From NCBI RefSeq assembly GCF_009739465.1, contig NZ_WHOM01000065.1:548961-612960 (forward strand): a stretch of DNA of 64,000 nt, written 5' to 3'. The notes below the pieces were generated by a model. It was not told where the DNA came from, ran no database searches, and saw nothing but the letters and a program-made list of their open reading frames with translations. Positions 8,351-17,244 of this stretch are shown here, one piece after another. The stretch comes from Streptomyces apocyni (GTDB lineage Bacteria; Actinomycetota; Actinomycetes; Streptomycetales; Streptomycetaceae). The translations under genes and the position numbers were made by a program. Within the stretch, counting starts at the first letter, position 1. Every line of letters begins with the position of its first letter.

Positions 8351-10552
8351 GTGGCCGGCGAAGAGCACGCACAGCACACAGTGGCGCCCTCGGAGGCGCG
8401 CGAGAAGCACGCGCAGCTCGCTGAGCAGATCGAGGAGCACCGCTTCCGGTACTACGTGAAGGACCAGCCGGTCATCAGCGACGGCGAGTTCGACAAGCTG
8501 CTGCGCTCCCTGGAGGCCCTGGAAGAGCAGTACACGGAGCTCAGGACGCCGGACTCGCCGACCCAGAAGGTCGCGGGCGCCTACGAGACCGAGTTCACCT
8601 CGGTCGAGCACCGCGAGCGCATGCTGTCCCTGGACAACGCTTTCGACGACGCCGAGCTGGCCACCTGGGCGGAGCGGGTCGCCAGGGACGTCGGCACACC
8701 CGACCACCACTTCCTGTGTGAACTGAAGATCGACGGACTCGCGGTCAACCTCACCTACGAGAACGGCCGCCTGACCCGCGCCGCCACCCGAGGCGACGGC
8801 CGCACCGGCGAGGACATCACCCCGAACGTCCGGACGATCTCGGACATCCCCGACCGCCTCAAGGGCGACCGCGTTCCCGCCCTCGTCGAGATCCGCGGCG
8901 AGGTCTTCTTCCCGATGGAGAGGTTCGAGGAGCTCAACGCCCGCCTGGTGGCGGGCGGTGACAAGCCGTTCGCCAACCCGCGCAACGCCGCGGCGGGCTC
9001 GCTGCGCCAGAAGGACCCACGCGTCACCGCGACGCGGCCGCTGCACATGGTCGTCCACGGCATCGGCGCCCGCGAGGGCTTCGACATCGACTGCCTGTCG
9101 CACGCCTACGAGCTGCTGCACGAGTGGGGCCTGCCCACCGCCCAGCACAACAAGGTGGTCGGCGACCTCCAGGGCGTACGGGACTTCATCGCGTACTTCG
9201 GCGACAACCGCCACTCCGTCGAGCACGAGATCGACGGCGTCGTCGTCAAGCTGGACGAGATCCCGCTCCAGGGGCGCCTCGGCTCGACCTCGCGCGCGCC
9301 GCGCTGGGCGATCGCCTGGAAGTACCCGCCCGAGGAGGTCAACACCAAGCTGGTGGACATCCGGGTCGGCGTCGGACGCACCGGCCGGGTGACGCCGTAC
9401 GCGGTGGTGGAGCCGATCACCGTCGCGGGCTCCGAGGTCGAGTTCGCCACCCTGCACAACCAGGAAGTGGTCAAGGCCAAGGGCGTGTTCATCGGAGACA
9501 CGGTGGTGCTGCGCAAGGCCGGGGATGTCATCCCCGAGATCCTCGGGCCGGTCGCTGACCTGCGGGACGGCAGCGAGCGGGAGTTCGTGATGCCCGCCGA
9601 GTGCCCCGAGTGCGCGACGCCGCTGAAGCCGGAAAGGGAAGGGGACATCGATCTGCGCTGCCCCAACTCCCGCTCCTGCCCCGCCCAGCTGCGGGAACGA
9701 CTGTTCTACCTGGCGGGCCGTAAGTGTCTGGACATCGAGAACTTCGGCTATGTCGCGGCGACCGCCCTCACTCAGCCACTGGAGCCCGCCGAGCCGCCGC
9801 TGCGCGACGAGAGCGACCTGTTCGACCTGACCGTCGAGCAGCTGCTGCCCATCAAGTCGTATGTACTCGACCAGGACAGCGGACTGCCCAAGCGGGACCC
9901 GAAGACCGGTGAGGAGAAGATCGTCACCTTCTTCGCCAACCAGAAGGGCGAGCCCAAGGCCAACACGCTGGCGATGCTGGAGAACATCGCGGCGGCCAAG
10001 GAGCGCCCGCTCGCCCGGATCATCACGGGCCTGTCCATCCGCCACGTCGGACCGGTGGCCGCCGAGGCGCTGGCCCGCGAGTTCCGCTCCCTGGAGCGGA
10101 TCGAGCAGGCGAGCGAGGAGGAACTGGCCGCGGTGGAGGGAGTCGGGGCGCGGATCGCCGCCTCGCTCAAGCAGTGGTTCGCGGAGGAGTGGCACCGGGA
10201 GATCCTGCGCAAGTGGCAGGCCGCGGGAGTGCGGCTTGAGGAGGAAGGCGCCGAGGACACCGGCCCGCGGCCGCTGGAGGGCCTTACGGTAGTTGTCACC
10301 GGCACCTTGCAGGGGCATACACGGGATGGCGCAAAAGAGGCGCTGCAGAGCCAGGGCGCGAAGGTGACAGGGTCAGTTTCCAAGAAGACGTCCTTCGTCG
10401 TGGTGGGGGACAACCCCGGGTCGAAGTACGACAAGGCGATGCAGGTGAAGGTTCCGGTCCTCAACGAAGAGGGCCTCACTGTCCTGCTGGAACAGGGTCC
10501 GGACGCCGCCCGTGAAGTGGCGCTGCCGACGGAGGATTCGACCGGCGAGTAG
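8351..10552 (+). CDS. ligA: NAD-dependent DNA ligase LigA
   Basis: A 733-residue replicative ligase that seals nicks using NAD. Domains in order: N-terminal NMN-binding Ia domain (YYVKDQPVISDGEFDKL), adenylation domain with Lys126 in CELKIDGLAVN, OB fold, four-cysteine zinc finger at about 417-445, helix-hairpin-helix repeats and a C-terminal BRCT domain (TVVVTGTLQGHTRDGAKEAL). GTG 8351 has GGGAGGA upstream. Compared with enterobacterial LigA there is an insertion after the zinc finger (DQDSGLPKRDPKTGEEK), which I recall as common in Streptomyces. It is followed by a strong hairpin and transcribed with the flow of replication-type housekeeping genes. Confidence 0.98.
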   Translation: MAGEEHAQHTVAPSEAREKHAQLAEQIEEHRFRYYVKDQPVISDGEFDKLLRSLEALEEQYTELRTPDSPTQKVAGAYETEFTSVEHRERMLSLDNAFDDAELATWAERVARDVGTPDHHFLCELKIDGLAVNLTYENGRLTRAATRGDGRTGEDITPNVRTISDIPDRLKGDRVPALVEIRGEVFFPMERFEELNARLVAGGDKPFANPRNAAAGSLRQKDPRVTATRPLHMVVHGIGAREGFDIDCLSHAYELLHEWGLPTAQHNKVVGDLQGVRDFIAYFGDNRHSVEHEIDGVVVKLDEIPLQGRLGSTSRAPRWAIAWKYPPEEVNTKLVDIRVGVGRTGRVTPYAVVEPITVAGSEVEFATLHNQEVVKAKGVFIGDTVVLRKAGDVIPEILGPVADLRDGSEREFVMPAECPECATPLKPEREGDIDLRCPNSRSCPAQLRERLFYLAGRKCLDIENFGYVAATALTQPLEPAEPPLRDESDLFDLTVEQLLPIKSYVLDQDSGLPKRDPKTGEEKIVTFFANQKGEPKANTLAMLENIAAAKERPLARIITGLSIRHVGPVAAEALAREFRSLERIEQASEEELAAVEGVGARIAASLKQWFAEEWHREILRKWQAAGVRLEEEGAEDTGPRPLEGLTVVVTGTLQGHTRDGAKEALQSQGAKVTGSVSKKTSFVVVGDNPGSKYDKAMQVKVPVLNEEGLTVLLEQGPDAAREVALPTEDSTGE

Positions 10553-10560
10553 CGGTTGAA

Positions 10561-10600
10561 GGCCACCCGTTCAGCGCATACCAGATGCATACGGGTGGCC
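10561..10600 (+). terminator. Hairpin after ligA
   Basis: GGCCACCCGT (10561-10570) pairs perfectly with ACGGGTGGCC (10591-10600) across a 20-base loop. It starts 8 bases after the ligA stop and has no T run, as is usual for Streptomyces terminators. Confidence 0.7.
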
Positions 10601-10699
10601 GGGTCGCATTCGGGCAACCGTGAACGACCGCCGCCCCTGGACGCCTTCTGCGGCCTACTGTTGAAGTGTGCGCCTGCCGTGCCTCATCGGGTGGTGGGT

Positions 10700-10842
10700 T
10701 CTCGGTCTCCGAGAGCGGAGGGAGTCCAGCCCTCGCAGGGCGGGGTTTACACGAGCTCCGCAGACTTCACGTACCGCAGCCTCTGCGGTAGACCGAAACG
10801 GCTGAAATGCCGCCCAAAGGGCGAACTCACCCTACCAGTAGG
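10700..10842 (+). promoter_or_regulatory. Multi-hairpin leader before the GGDEF/EAL gene
   Basis: Six consecutive perfect hairpins lie in the 143 bases before the next gene: 10700-10714 (TCTCGG/CCGAGA), 10729-10741 (GCCCT/AGGGC), 10772-10790 (8-bp stem TACCGCAG/CTGCGGTA), 10793-10801 (CCG/CGG), 10811-10823 (CGCCC/GGGCG) and 10831-10842 (CCTAC/GTAGG). The last contains part of GGCGAG, the presumed ribosome site, just before ATG 10850. This is compatible with a structured 5' leader or cis-regulatory RNA. I see no match to the GEMM c-di-GMP or ydaO c-di-AMP consensus. Confidence 0.45.
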
Positions 10843-10849
10843 CGAGAAG

Positions 10850-12991
10850 ATGCCGATGCAACCGACCGAGAGTGCCACGCAGGCCTCGCGGACGCACCGA
10901 TTCCTCCCGGTCGCTGTCGTGGCCGGGGCCACTGCCTTGTTAGCGGTGGGACTCCTCCGCACGCTCTCCGACGGCCAGGCCTTATTCCCGGGATCGGCCG
11001 CTGGCTGGTCCCTCGCCGTGCTCACCGGCATCATCGTGGCCCACCTGGTCGCACTCGGCCGCGAGCGCTGGTGGGGCGGCACCGGCTCGGGCGCCGCCCT
11101 CAGCCTCGCCGTCCTGCTGCTCTACGGCTGGGTTCCGGCCGCGATGGTCAGCCTCACCGTGGTCGTTCTGGTCGGCGCGGTGCGCAGCGGCCGCAGACGC
11201 CAGAGCATGGTGCACGGCGCGGTCGACGTCCTGGGGATCGGCGCGGGCGCCCTGGTGCTCCACGCCTTCGGCAAGCACCCCTCGGCGGAACACCCCTGGG
11301 AACCAGAGAGCTGGAGCCTCTGGACCATCCCCGAGGTGGCTCTGGCGGCGGCCGCGTATCTCGTGGTGACCCGCCTGCTGGTGTGGTACGTCCACGCGCC
11401 GCGCCCCGTAGGGCTGCCGAACGTCGCCCGTCCGGCGCTGGTCAGGCAGGGCCTGGTGGGTGTGGCGCTGCTCGGCATCGCGCCACTGATCTGCGTGGTC
11501 GCCGTCGCGCTGCCGGTCCTGCTGCCGCTCTTCGCGGTCCCGTTGATCGCGCTCGACTCCACGCTGTGGATCGCCCGGGCCAGAGCCGAGGAGCAACTGC
11601 GCGACCCGCTCACCGGGCTGCCCAACCGGCAGTGGCTCCTGGACCGGACCTGGACCGCCCTGGACGACGCCGAGCGGGTCGGCGCGCGCTCCGCGCTCGT
11701 CCTGATCGATCTGGACCGCTTTCGCTCCGTCAACGACACGCTCGGACACCTCGCGGGCGACCGGCTGTTGCTGCAGATCGCTGACCGGCTGCGGCAGGCA
11801 CTGCCGCGCGGGGCGGAGGCCGCGCGGCTCGGCGGCGACGAGTTCGCCGTACTCCTGCCGACCTGCGACTCCACGACCAGCGCGCAGCGGGTGGCACGCA
11901 CGCTGGTCGCCGAGCTCAGTTCGCCGCTCGACCTGGACGGGCTGACCCTGGTGCTCGAAGCCAGCGCCGGGCTCGCCGTCTTCCCTGACCACGCCGTCGA
12001 CGCGGAGGGGCTGCTGCGGCGGGCCGACGTGGCGATGTACCAGGCCAAGCGGGACCGTACGGGCGTGGAGGTCTACGAGTCCAAGCGGGACTCCAACACG
12101 CCTGACCGGCTGGGCCTGCTGGGCGACCTGCGCCGCGCCCTGGACGCCAACGAGGTCGAGCTGCACTACCAGCCCAAGGTCCGTTTCGACGGCCAGGTGG
12201 CCGGGCTTGAGGCGCTGGTGCGCTGGGTGCATCCGGAGCGGGGGAAGGTGCCGCCGGACGAGTTCATCGCGATCGCCGAGTCGTCGGGGCTGATGCCCCA
12301 CCTGACCGAGTACGTGCTGGACACCGCGCTCGCCCAGGTCGCGCGCTGGCAGGCGCAGGACCTGAAGGTGCCGGTCGCCGTCAACGTCTCGCCACGGGAC
12401 GTCCACACGCCGGGATTCGCCGGTTCGGTCGCCGCGCGGCTCGCCCGGCACGGGGTCCCGGCGGGCGCGCTGCAACTGGAGATAACGGAGCATGTGCTGC
12501 TGGAGGACCCACAGCGGGCCGCGGACACGATGGCGGGGCTCACCGGGCACGGCGTGAAGATGTCGCTCGACGACTTCGGGACCGGGTACTCCTCACTGGT
12601 GCACCTGCGGCGGCTTCCGGTGAGCGAACTCAAGATCGACCGGTCTTTCGTGGCGCGGCTCGCCGTCGACAACGAGGACGCGGAGATCGTCCGCTGCACG
12701 GTCGACCTGGCGCATTCCCTCGGCCTGCTGGTCGTCGCCGAGGGCGTCGAGGACGACGAGACCTGGGAGCGGCTGCGGGACCTTGGCTGCGACGCCGTGC
12801 AGGGATGGCTGGTCGCCGCGGCGATGCCGCCCGAGGAGACCACGGCGTGGCTACGGGCGCGGGGGTCGCGCGGGTGGCAGCGGCCCGCCGAACTGCTGGC
12901 GGCGGCGCGGGCCGCTGCGGCGGAGGCCGACGCGGGGGCCGCCGCCCCGCCGCAGGAGGCGGAGCGGCCGTCCGGCCAAGTTGTGAACTAG
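10850..12991 (+). CDS. rmdB: Membrane GGDEF-EAL c-di-GMP enzyme (RmdB-like)
   Basis: A 713-residue protein with about six membrane segments in residues 18-245, then GGDEF and EAL domains. GGDEF is intact at 328-332 (RLGGDEFAVLLP), but the inhibitory RxxD site is missing (PRGAEAARLGGDEF). The EAL domain keeps EALVRW at 454-459 and the catalytic Asp pair 574-575 in LDDFGTGYSS, so phosphodiesterase activity is expected. By architecture and position next to ligA it matches S. coelicolor RmdB (SCO5495), a c-di-GMP phosphodiesterase affecting development. ATG 10850 is the first start after the hairpin leader; ATG 10856 is an alternative. Upstream frame is not coding-like. Confidence 0.88.
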   Translation: MPMQPTESATQASRTHRFLPVAVVAGATALLAVGLLRTLSDGQALFPGSAAGWSLAVLTGIIVAHLVALGRERWWGGTGSGAALSLAVLLLYGWVPAAMVSLTVVVLVGAVRSGRRRQSMVHGAVDVLGIGAGALVLHAFGKHPSAEHPWEPESWSLWTIPEVALAAAAYLVVTRLLVWYVHAPRPVGLPNVARPALVRQGLVGVALLGIAPLICVVAVALPVLLPLFAVPLIALDSTLWIARARAEEQLRDPLTGLPNRQWLLDRTWTALDDAERVGARSALVLIDLDRFRSVNDTLGHLAGDRLLLQIADRLRQALPRGAEAARLGGDEFAVLLPTCDSTTSAQRVARTLVAELSSPLDLDGLTLVLEASAGLAVFPDHAVDAEGLLRRADVAMYQAKRDRTGVEVYESKRDSNTPDRLGLLGDLRRALDANEVELHYQPKVRFDGQVAGLEALVRWVHPERGKVPPDEFIAIAESSGLMPHLTEYVLDTALAQVARWQAQDLKVPVAVNVSPRDVHTPGFAGSVAARLARHGVPAGALQLEITEHVLLEDPQRAADTMAGLTGHGVKMSLDDFGTGYSSLVHLRRLPVSELKIDRSFVARLAVDNEDAEIVRCTVDLAHSLGLLVVAEGVEDDETWERLRDLGCDAVQGWLVAAAMPPEETTAWLRARGSRGWQRPAELLAAARAAAAEADAGAAAPPQEAERPSGQVVN

Positions 12992-13466
12992 CCGCTCGGC
13001 TGCGCCGGGGCGCGTTCCGGAGAGGGGTGCCCCCTGCGGAGACGGGTGCGCCCTGTGGGGCGGGTGTGCCTGCGGCGCGTCGGCTGTGTGTGTCGTTGGT
13101 GGCCTCGGGCCGGTGGTGGGTGTGCCCGGCCTGCGGCCGGGCGTGGTTCCCACCCGCACCACCCGTGCGGGTTGCGTTGTCGGGTGCGGGTGGCCCTTGT
13201 GTGTGGGGGGCGCAGCGCCGTCGGCGACTGCGGCGTCCAGTGCCCTCGCTCCCGCGCCCCTGCATACGGGCGAGTGGGTGCGGAGACCCCGGCCGCAGGC
13301 CGGTGTCGGGACGCTCGGCGCGGTGGGGTCGGGCAGCTCGTGCCGCGGGATTGGCTCAGCCCTGGGAGCACGATCGGCGTCGCGCCGGTTAACCGTTTCA
13401 CGGGCATGGGGCCTGGGCCCATAGGATTGGCCCCAACACCATCACAGTCACCCCGTGAGGATCCGC
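12992..13466. repeat. Gene-free spacer with Streptomyces-type palindromic repeat
   Basis: No gene is seen in these 475 bases. Two adjacent hairpins stand out: 13124-13142 (GCCCGGCC, TGC, GGCCGGGC) and 13153-13171 (CCCGCAC, 5-base loop, GTGCGGG). This GGGTGTGCCCGGCC... type of sequence is, from memory, a common dispersed intergenic repeat in Streptomyces. It probably also ends transcription of the preceding GGDEF/EAL gene. A gatC promoter should lie near 13380-13440 but I cannot fix its hexamers. Confidence 0.6.
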
Positions 13467-13763
13467 ATGCCTGGCATCACGCGCGAGGAGGTCGCCCACC
13501 TCGCACGGCTGGCGCGTCTGGAGCTGAAGGGCGAAGAGCTCGACCACTTCGCCGGCCAGCTCGACGACATCATCGGCGCGGTCGCCCGCGTCTCCGAGGT
13601 CGCCGACCAAGACGTACCGCCGACCTCCCACCCGCTGCCGCTGACCAACGTCATGCGCGCGGACGAGGTCCGTCCGTCGCTCACCCCCGAGCAGGCGCTC
13701 TCCGGCGCCCCGGCCCAGGAGCAGCAGCGTTTCAAGGTGCCGCAGATCCTGGGGGAGGACTAA
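13467..13763 (+). CDS. gatC: Asp/Glu-tRNA amidotransferase subunit C
   Basis: A 98-residue GatC, the small belt-like subunit that holds GatA and GatB together in the enzyme converting Glu-tRNA(Gln) and Asp-tRNA(Asn) to the amidated forms. The N-terminus MPGITREEVAHLARLARLEL and the C-terminal LRxDEVxPSLxxxxAL pattern (here MRADEVRPSLTPEQAL) are diagnostic. ATG 13467 fits the family length with GAGG 6-9 bases before it; GTG 13455 is in frame but would add four residues. It is first gene of the gatCA-x-B operon, 5 bases before gatA. Confidence 0.95.
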   Translation: MPGITREEVAHLARLARLELKGEELDHFAGQLDDIIGAVARVSEVADQDVPPTSHPLPLTNVMRADEVRPSLTPEQALSGAPAQEQQRFKVPQILGED

Positions 13764-13768
13764 TCACC

Positions 13769-15288
<1,520 letters not shown>

Positions 15289-15292
<4 letters not shown>

Positions 15293-15528
15293 GCACGCTG
15301 GCCAAGGCCAAGGGCTTCAAGAAGTCCAAGGCCGGTACGTATCTGTCCATCGGCACCACCGCGTTCGGCGCGATCAGCGTGATCAAGCGGGCCAAGAAGG
15401 CCCGCAATGAGCACGACACGCTCCAGCTGGTCGACGCCGTCGTCTCCGCCGCCGCCATCGCCACCGGCATCGCTCTGCTCTACCGCGAGCTGAAGCGCCT
15501 GGGCGACGACGACGTCCTGCTGGGCTGA
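15289..15528 (+). CDS. Small conserved membrane protein between gatA and gatB
   Basis: A 79-residue protein, starting M(GTG)STLAKAKGFKKSK, with two hydrophobic segments near residues 17-30 and 47-66 flanked by basic residues. The GTG overlaps the gatA stop (GTGA) and AGAGGAGG lies upstream inside gatA, so it is translationally coupled. gatB starts 16 bases after its stop. The family is unrecognised. I recall a similar small gene between gatA and gatB in other Streptomyces, but have no functional data. It could be a membrane tether or simply a passenger in the operon. Confidence 0.82.
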
Positions 15529-15544
15529 GAGGGAAAGTTTCACC

Positions 15545-17056
15545 GTGACTGTCACGACTGACCTGGCGTCGTACGAGGACGCTCTGGCGACGTACGACCC
15601 CGTCATGGGCCTTGAGGTCCACGTCGAGCTCGGCACCAAGACGAAGATGTTCTGCGGCTGCTCCACCGAGCTCGGTGCCGACGCCAACTCGCAGACCTGC
15701 CCCGTCTGCCTCGGCCTGCCCGGCTCCCTCCCGGTCGTCAACGCGATCGGCGTCGAGTCCGCCGTCAAGATCGGCCTCGCGCTGCACTGCGAGATCGCCG
15801 AATGGTGCCGCTTCGCCCGGAAGAACTACTTCTATCCGGACATGCCGAAGAACTTCCAGACCTCGCAGTACGACGAGCCGATCGCCTTCAACGGCTATCT
15901 GGACGTCCAGCTGGAGGACGGCGAGGTCTTCCGCGTCGAGATCGAGCGCGCCCACATGGAGGAGGACACCGGCAAGTCGACCCACGTCGGTGGCGCGACC
16001 GGCCGTATCCACGGCGCCTCGCACTCCCTGCTGGACTACAACCGCGCCGGAATCCCGCTCATCGAGATCGTCACCAAGCCGATCGAGGGCGCGGGCCAGC
16101 GCGCACCCGAGGTCGCCAAGGCGTACGTCGCCGAGCTGCGCGAGCTGATCAAGGCGCTGGGCGTCTCCGAGGCCCGGATGGAGATGGGCCAGATGCGCTG
16201 CGACGTCAACCTGTCGCTGCGTCCGCACGGCACCGAGACCTTCGGTACGCGCAGCGAGACGAAGAACGTCAACTCGCTGCGCAGCGTCGAGCGCGCGGCC
16301 CGCTACGAGATCCAGCGGCACGCGGCCGTCCTGTCGTCGGGCGGCACCATCGTCCAGGAGACCCGGCACTTCCACGAGGAAGACGGTTCCACGACCGCGG
16401 GCCGGATCAAGGACAACGCCGAGGACTACCGCTACTTCCCGGAGCCGGACCTGGTCCCGGTGGCTCCCGCGCGCGAGTGGGTCGAGGAGCTCCGCAAGGG
16501 TCTCCCCGAGCTGCCGCGGGTGCGCCGCAACCGGCTGCGCGAGGAGTGGGGCGTCTCCGAGCACGACATGCAGTCGATCCTCAACGCGGGCGCGGTCGAC
16601 CTGATCGCCGCCACCATCGAGGAGGGCGCGGACGCCGCGTCCGCCCGCAAGTGGTGGATGGGCGAGCTGGCCCGCAGCGCCAACGAGTCCGGCCGTGCGC
16701 TGGACGAGCTGGCGATCACCCCGTCCCAGGTCGCCCGGGTCACCGCGCTGGTCGCGGCGGGCGACCTGAACGACAAGCTGGCCCGCCAGGTCATCGACGG
16801 CGTACTCAAGGGTGAGGGTGACCCGGACACCGTCGTCGAGAAGCGCGGTCTGAAGGTCGTCTCCGACGAGGGCGCGCTCACCGCGGCCGTGGACGAGGCG
16901 ATCGCGGCCAACGCGGCGATCGCGGACAAGATCCGTAGCGGCAAGGTCGCCGCGGCCGGTGCGCTGGTCGGCGCCGTCATGAAGGCCACCCGCGGCCAGG
17001 CGGACGCGGCCCGCGTCAAGGAACTCATCCTGCAGAAGCTGGGCGTCGAGGGCTGA
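15545..17056 (+). CDS. gatB: Asp/Glu-tRNA amidotransferase subunit B
   Basis: A 503-residue GatB, the kinase and transamidase subunit acting on mischarged tRNA. The conserved start YDPVMGLEVHVELGTKTKMFCGC, the NTQVCPVC-like QTCPVCLGLPGSLPV segment and the C-terminal GatB/YqeY helical domain (KGEGDPDTVVEKRGLKVV) are all present. The length is standard. GTG 15545 has GAGAGGGAAAG upstream. It is the last gene of the operon and is followed by a 14-bp stem terminator. Confidence 0.97.
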   Translation: MTVTTDLASYEDALATYDPVMGLEVHVELGTKTKMFCGCSTELGADANSQTCPVCLGLPGSLPVVNAIGVESAVKIGLALHCEIAEWCRFARKNYFYPDMPKNFQTSQYDEPIAFNGYLDVQLEDGEVFRVEIERAHMEEDTGKSTHVGGATGRIHGASHSLLDYNRAGIPLIEIVTKPIEGAGQRAPEVAKAYVAELRELIKALGVSEARMEMGQMRCDVNLSLRPHGTETFGTRSETKNVNSLRSVERAARYEIQRHAAVLSSGGTIVQETRHFHEEDGSTTAGRIKDNAEDYRYFPEPDLVPVAPAREWVEELRKGLPELPRVRRNRLREEWGVSEHDMQSILNAGAVDLIAATIEEGADAASARKWWMGELARSANESGRALDELAITPSQVARVTALVAAGDLNDKLARQVIDGVLKGEGDPDTVVEKRGLKVVSDEGALTAAVDEAIAANAAIADKIRSGKVAAAGALVGAVMKATRGQADAARVKELILQKLGVEG

Positions 17057-17077
17057 CGCCACGCGTCGTGTGAGCGA

Positions 17078-17110
17078 GGGCGGTGCACCGGATCAACCGG
17101 TGCACCGCCC
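17078..17110 (+). terminator. gatB terminator
   Basis: GGGCGGTGCACCGG (17078-17091) pairs perfectly with CCGGTGCACCGCCC (17097-17110) over a 5-base loop, followed by TT. It lies 21 bases after the gatB stop. Confidence 0.85.
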
Positions 17111-17244
17111 TTCGCGCTGTGAAGAGAAACACGAAAAGGACAAATGATCTCTTCCTACTGTAAAAGTGGGCGAGGAACGGGTGCGAGCGTGCGTACGTCA
17201 CGGGCTGTTTCCCGCCGCGGATAACGAACACAGGGAGCAACTGC

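Noticed and set aside
8159..10318. 719-codon frame antisense to ligA
   Set aside because: Shadow of ligA; low-complexity composition and no start signal.
10700..10842. GEMM-type c-di-GMP riboswitch before the RmdB-like gene
   Set aside because: The conserved GEMM core and tetraloop receptor pattern are not found; only generic hairpins are visible.
12992..13466. Possible non-coding RNA in the gatC upstream spacer
   Set aside because: The hairpins match the general Streptomyces palindromic repeat; no promoter and terminator pair defines a separate RNA.
13046..13768. N-terminal extension of gatA through gatC and the spacer
   Set aside because: The frame is open but is out of phase with gatC and made of Arg/Pro/Gly; gatA has a clear site before ATG 13769.
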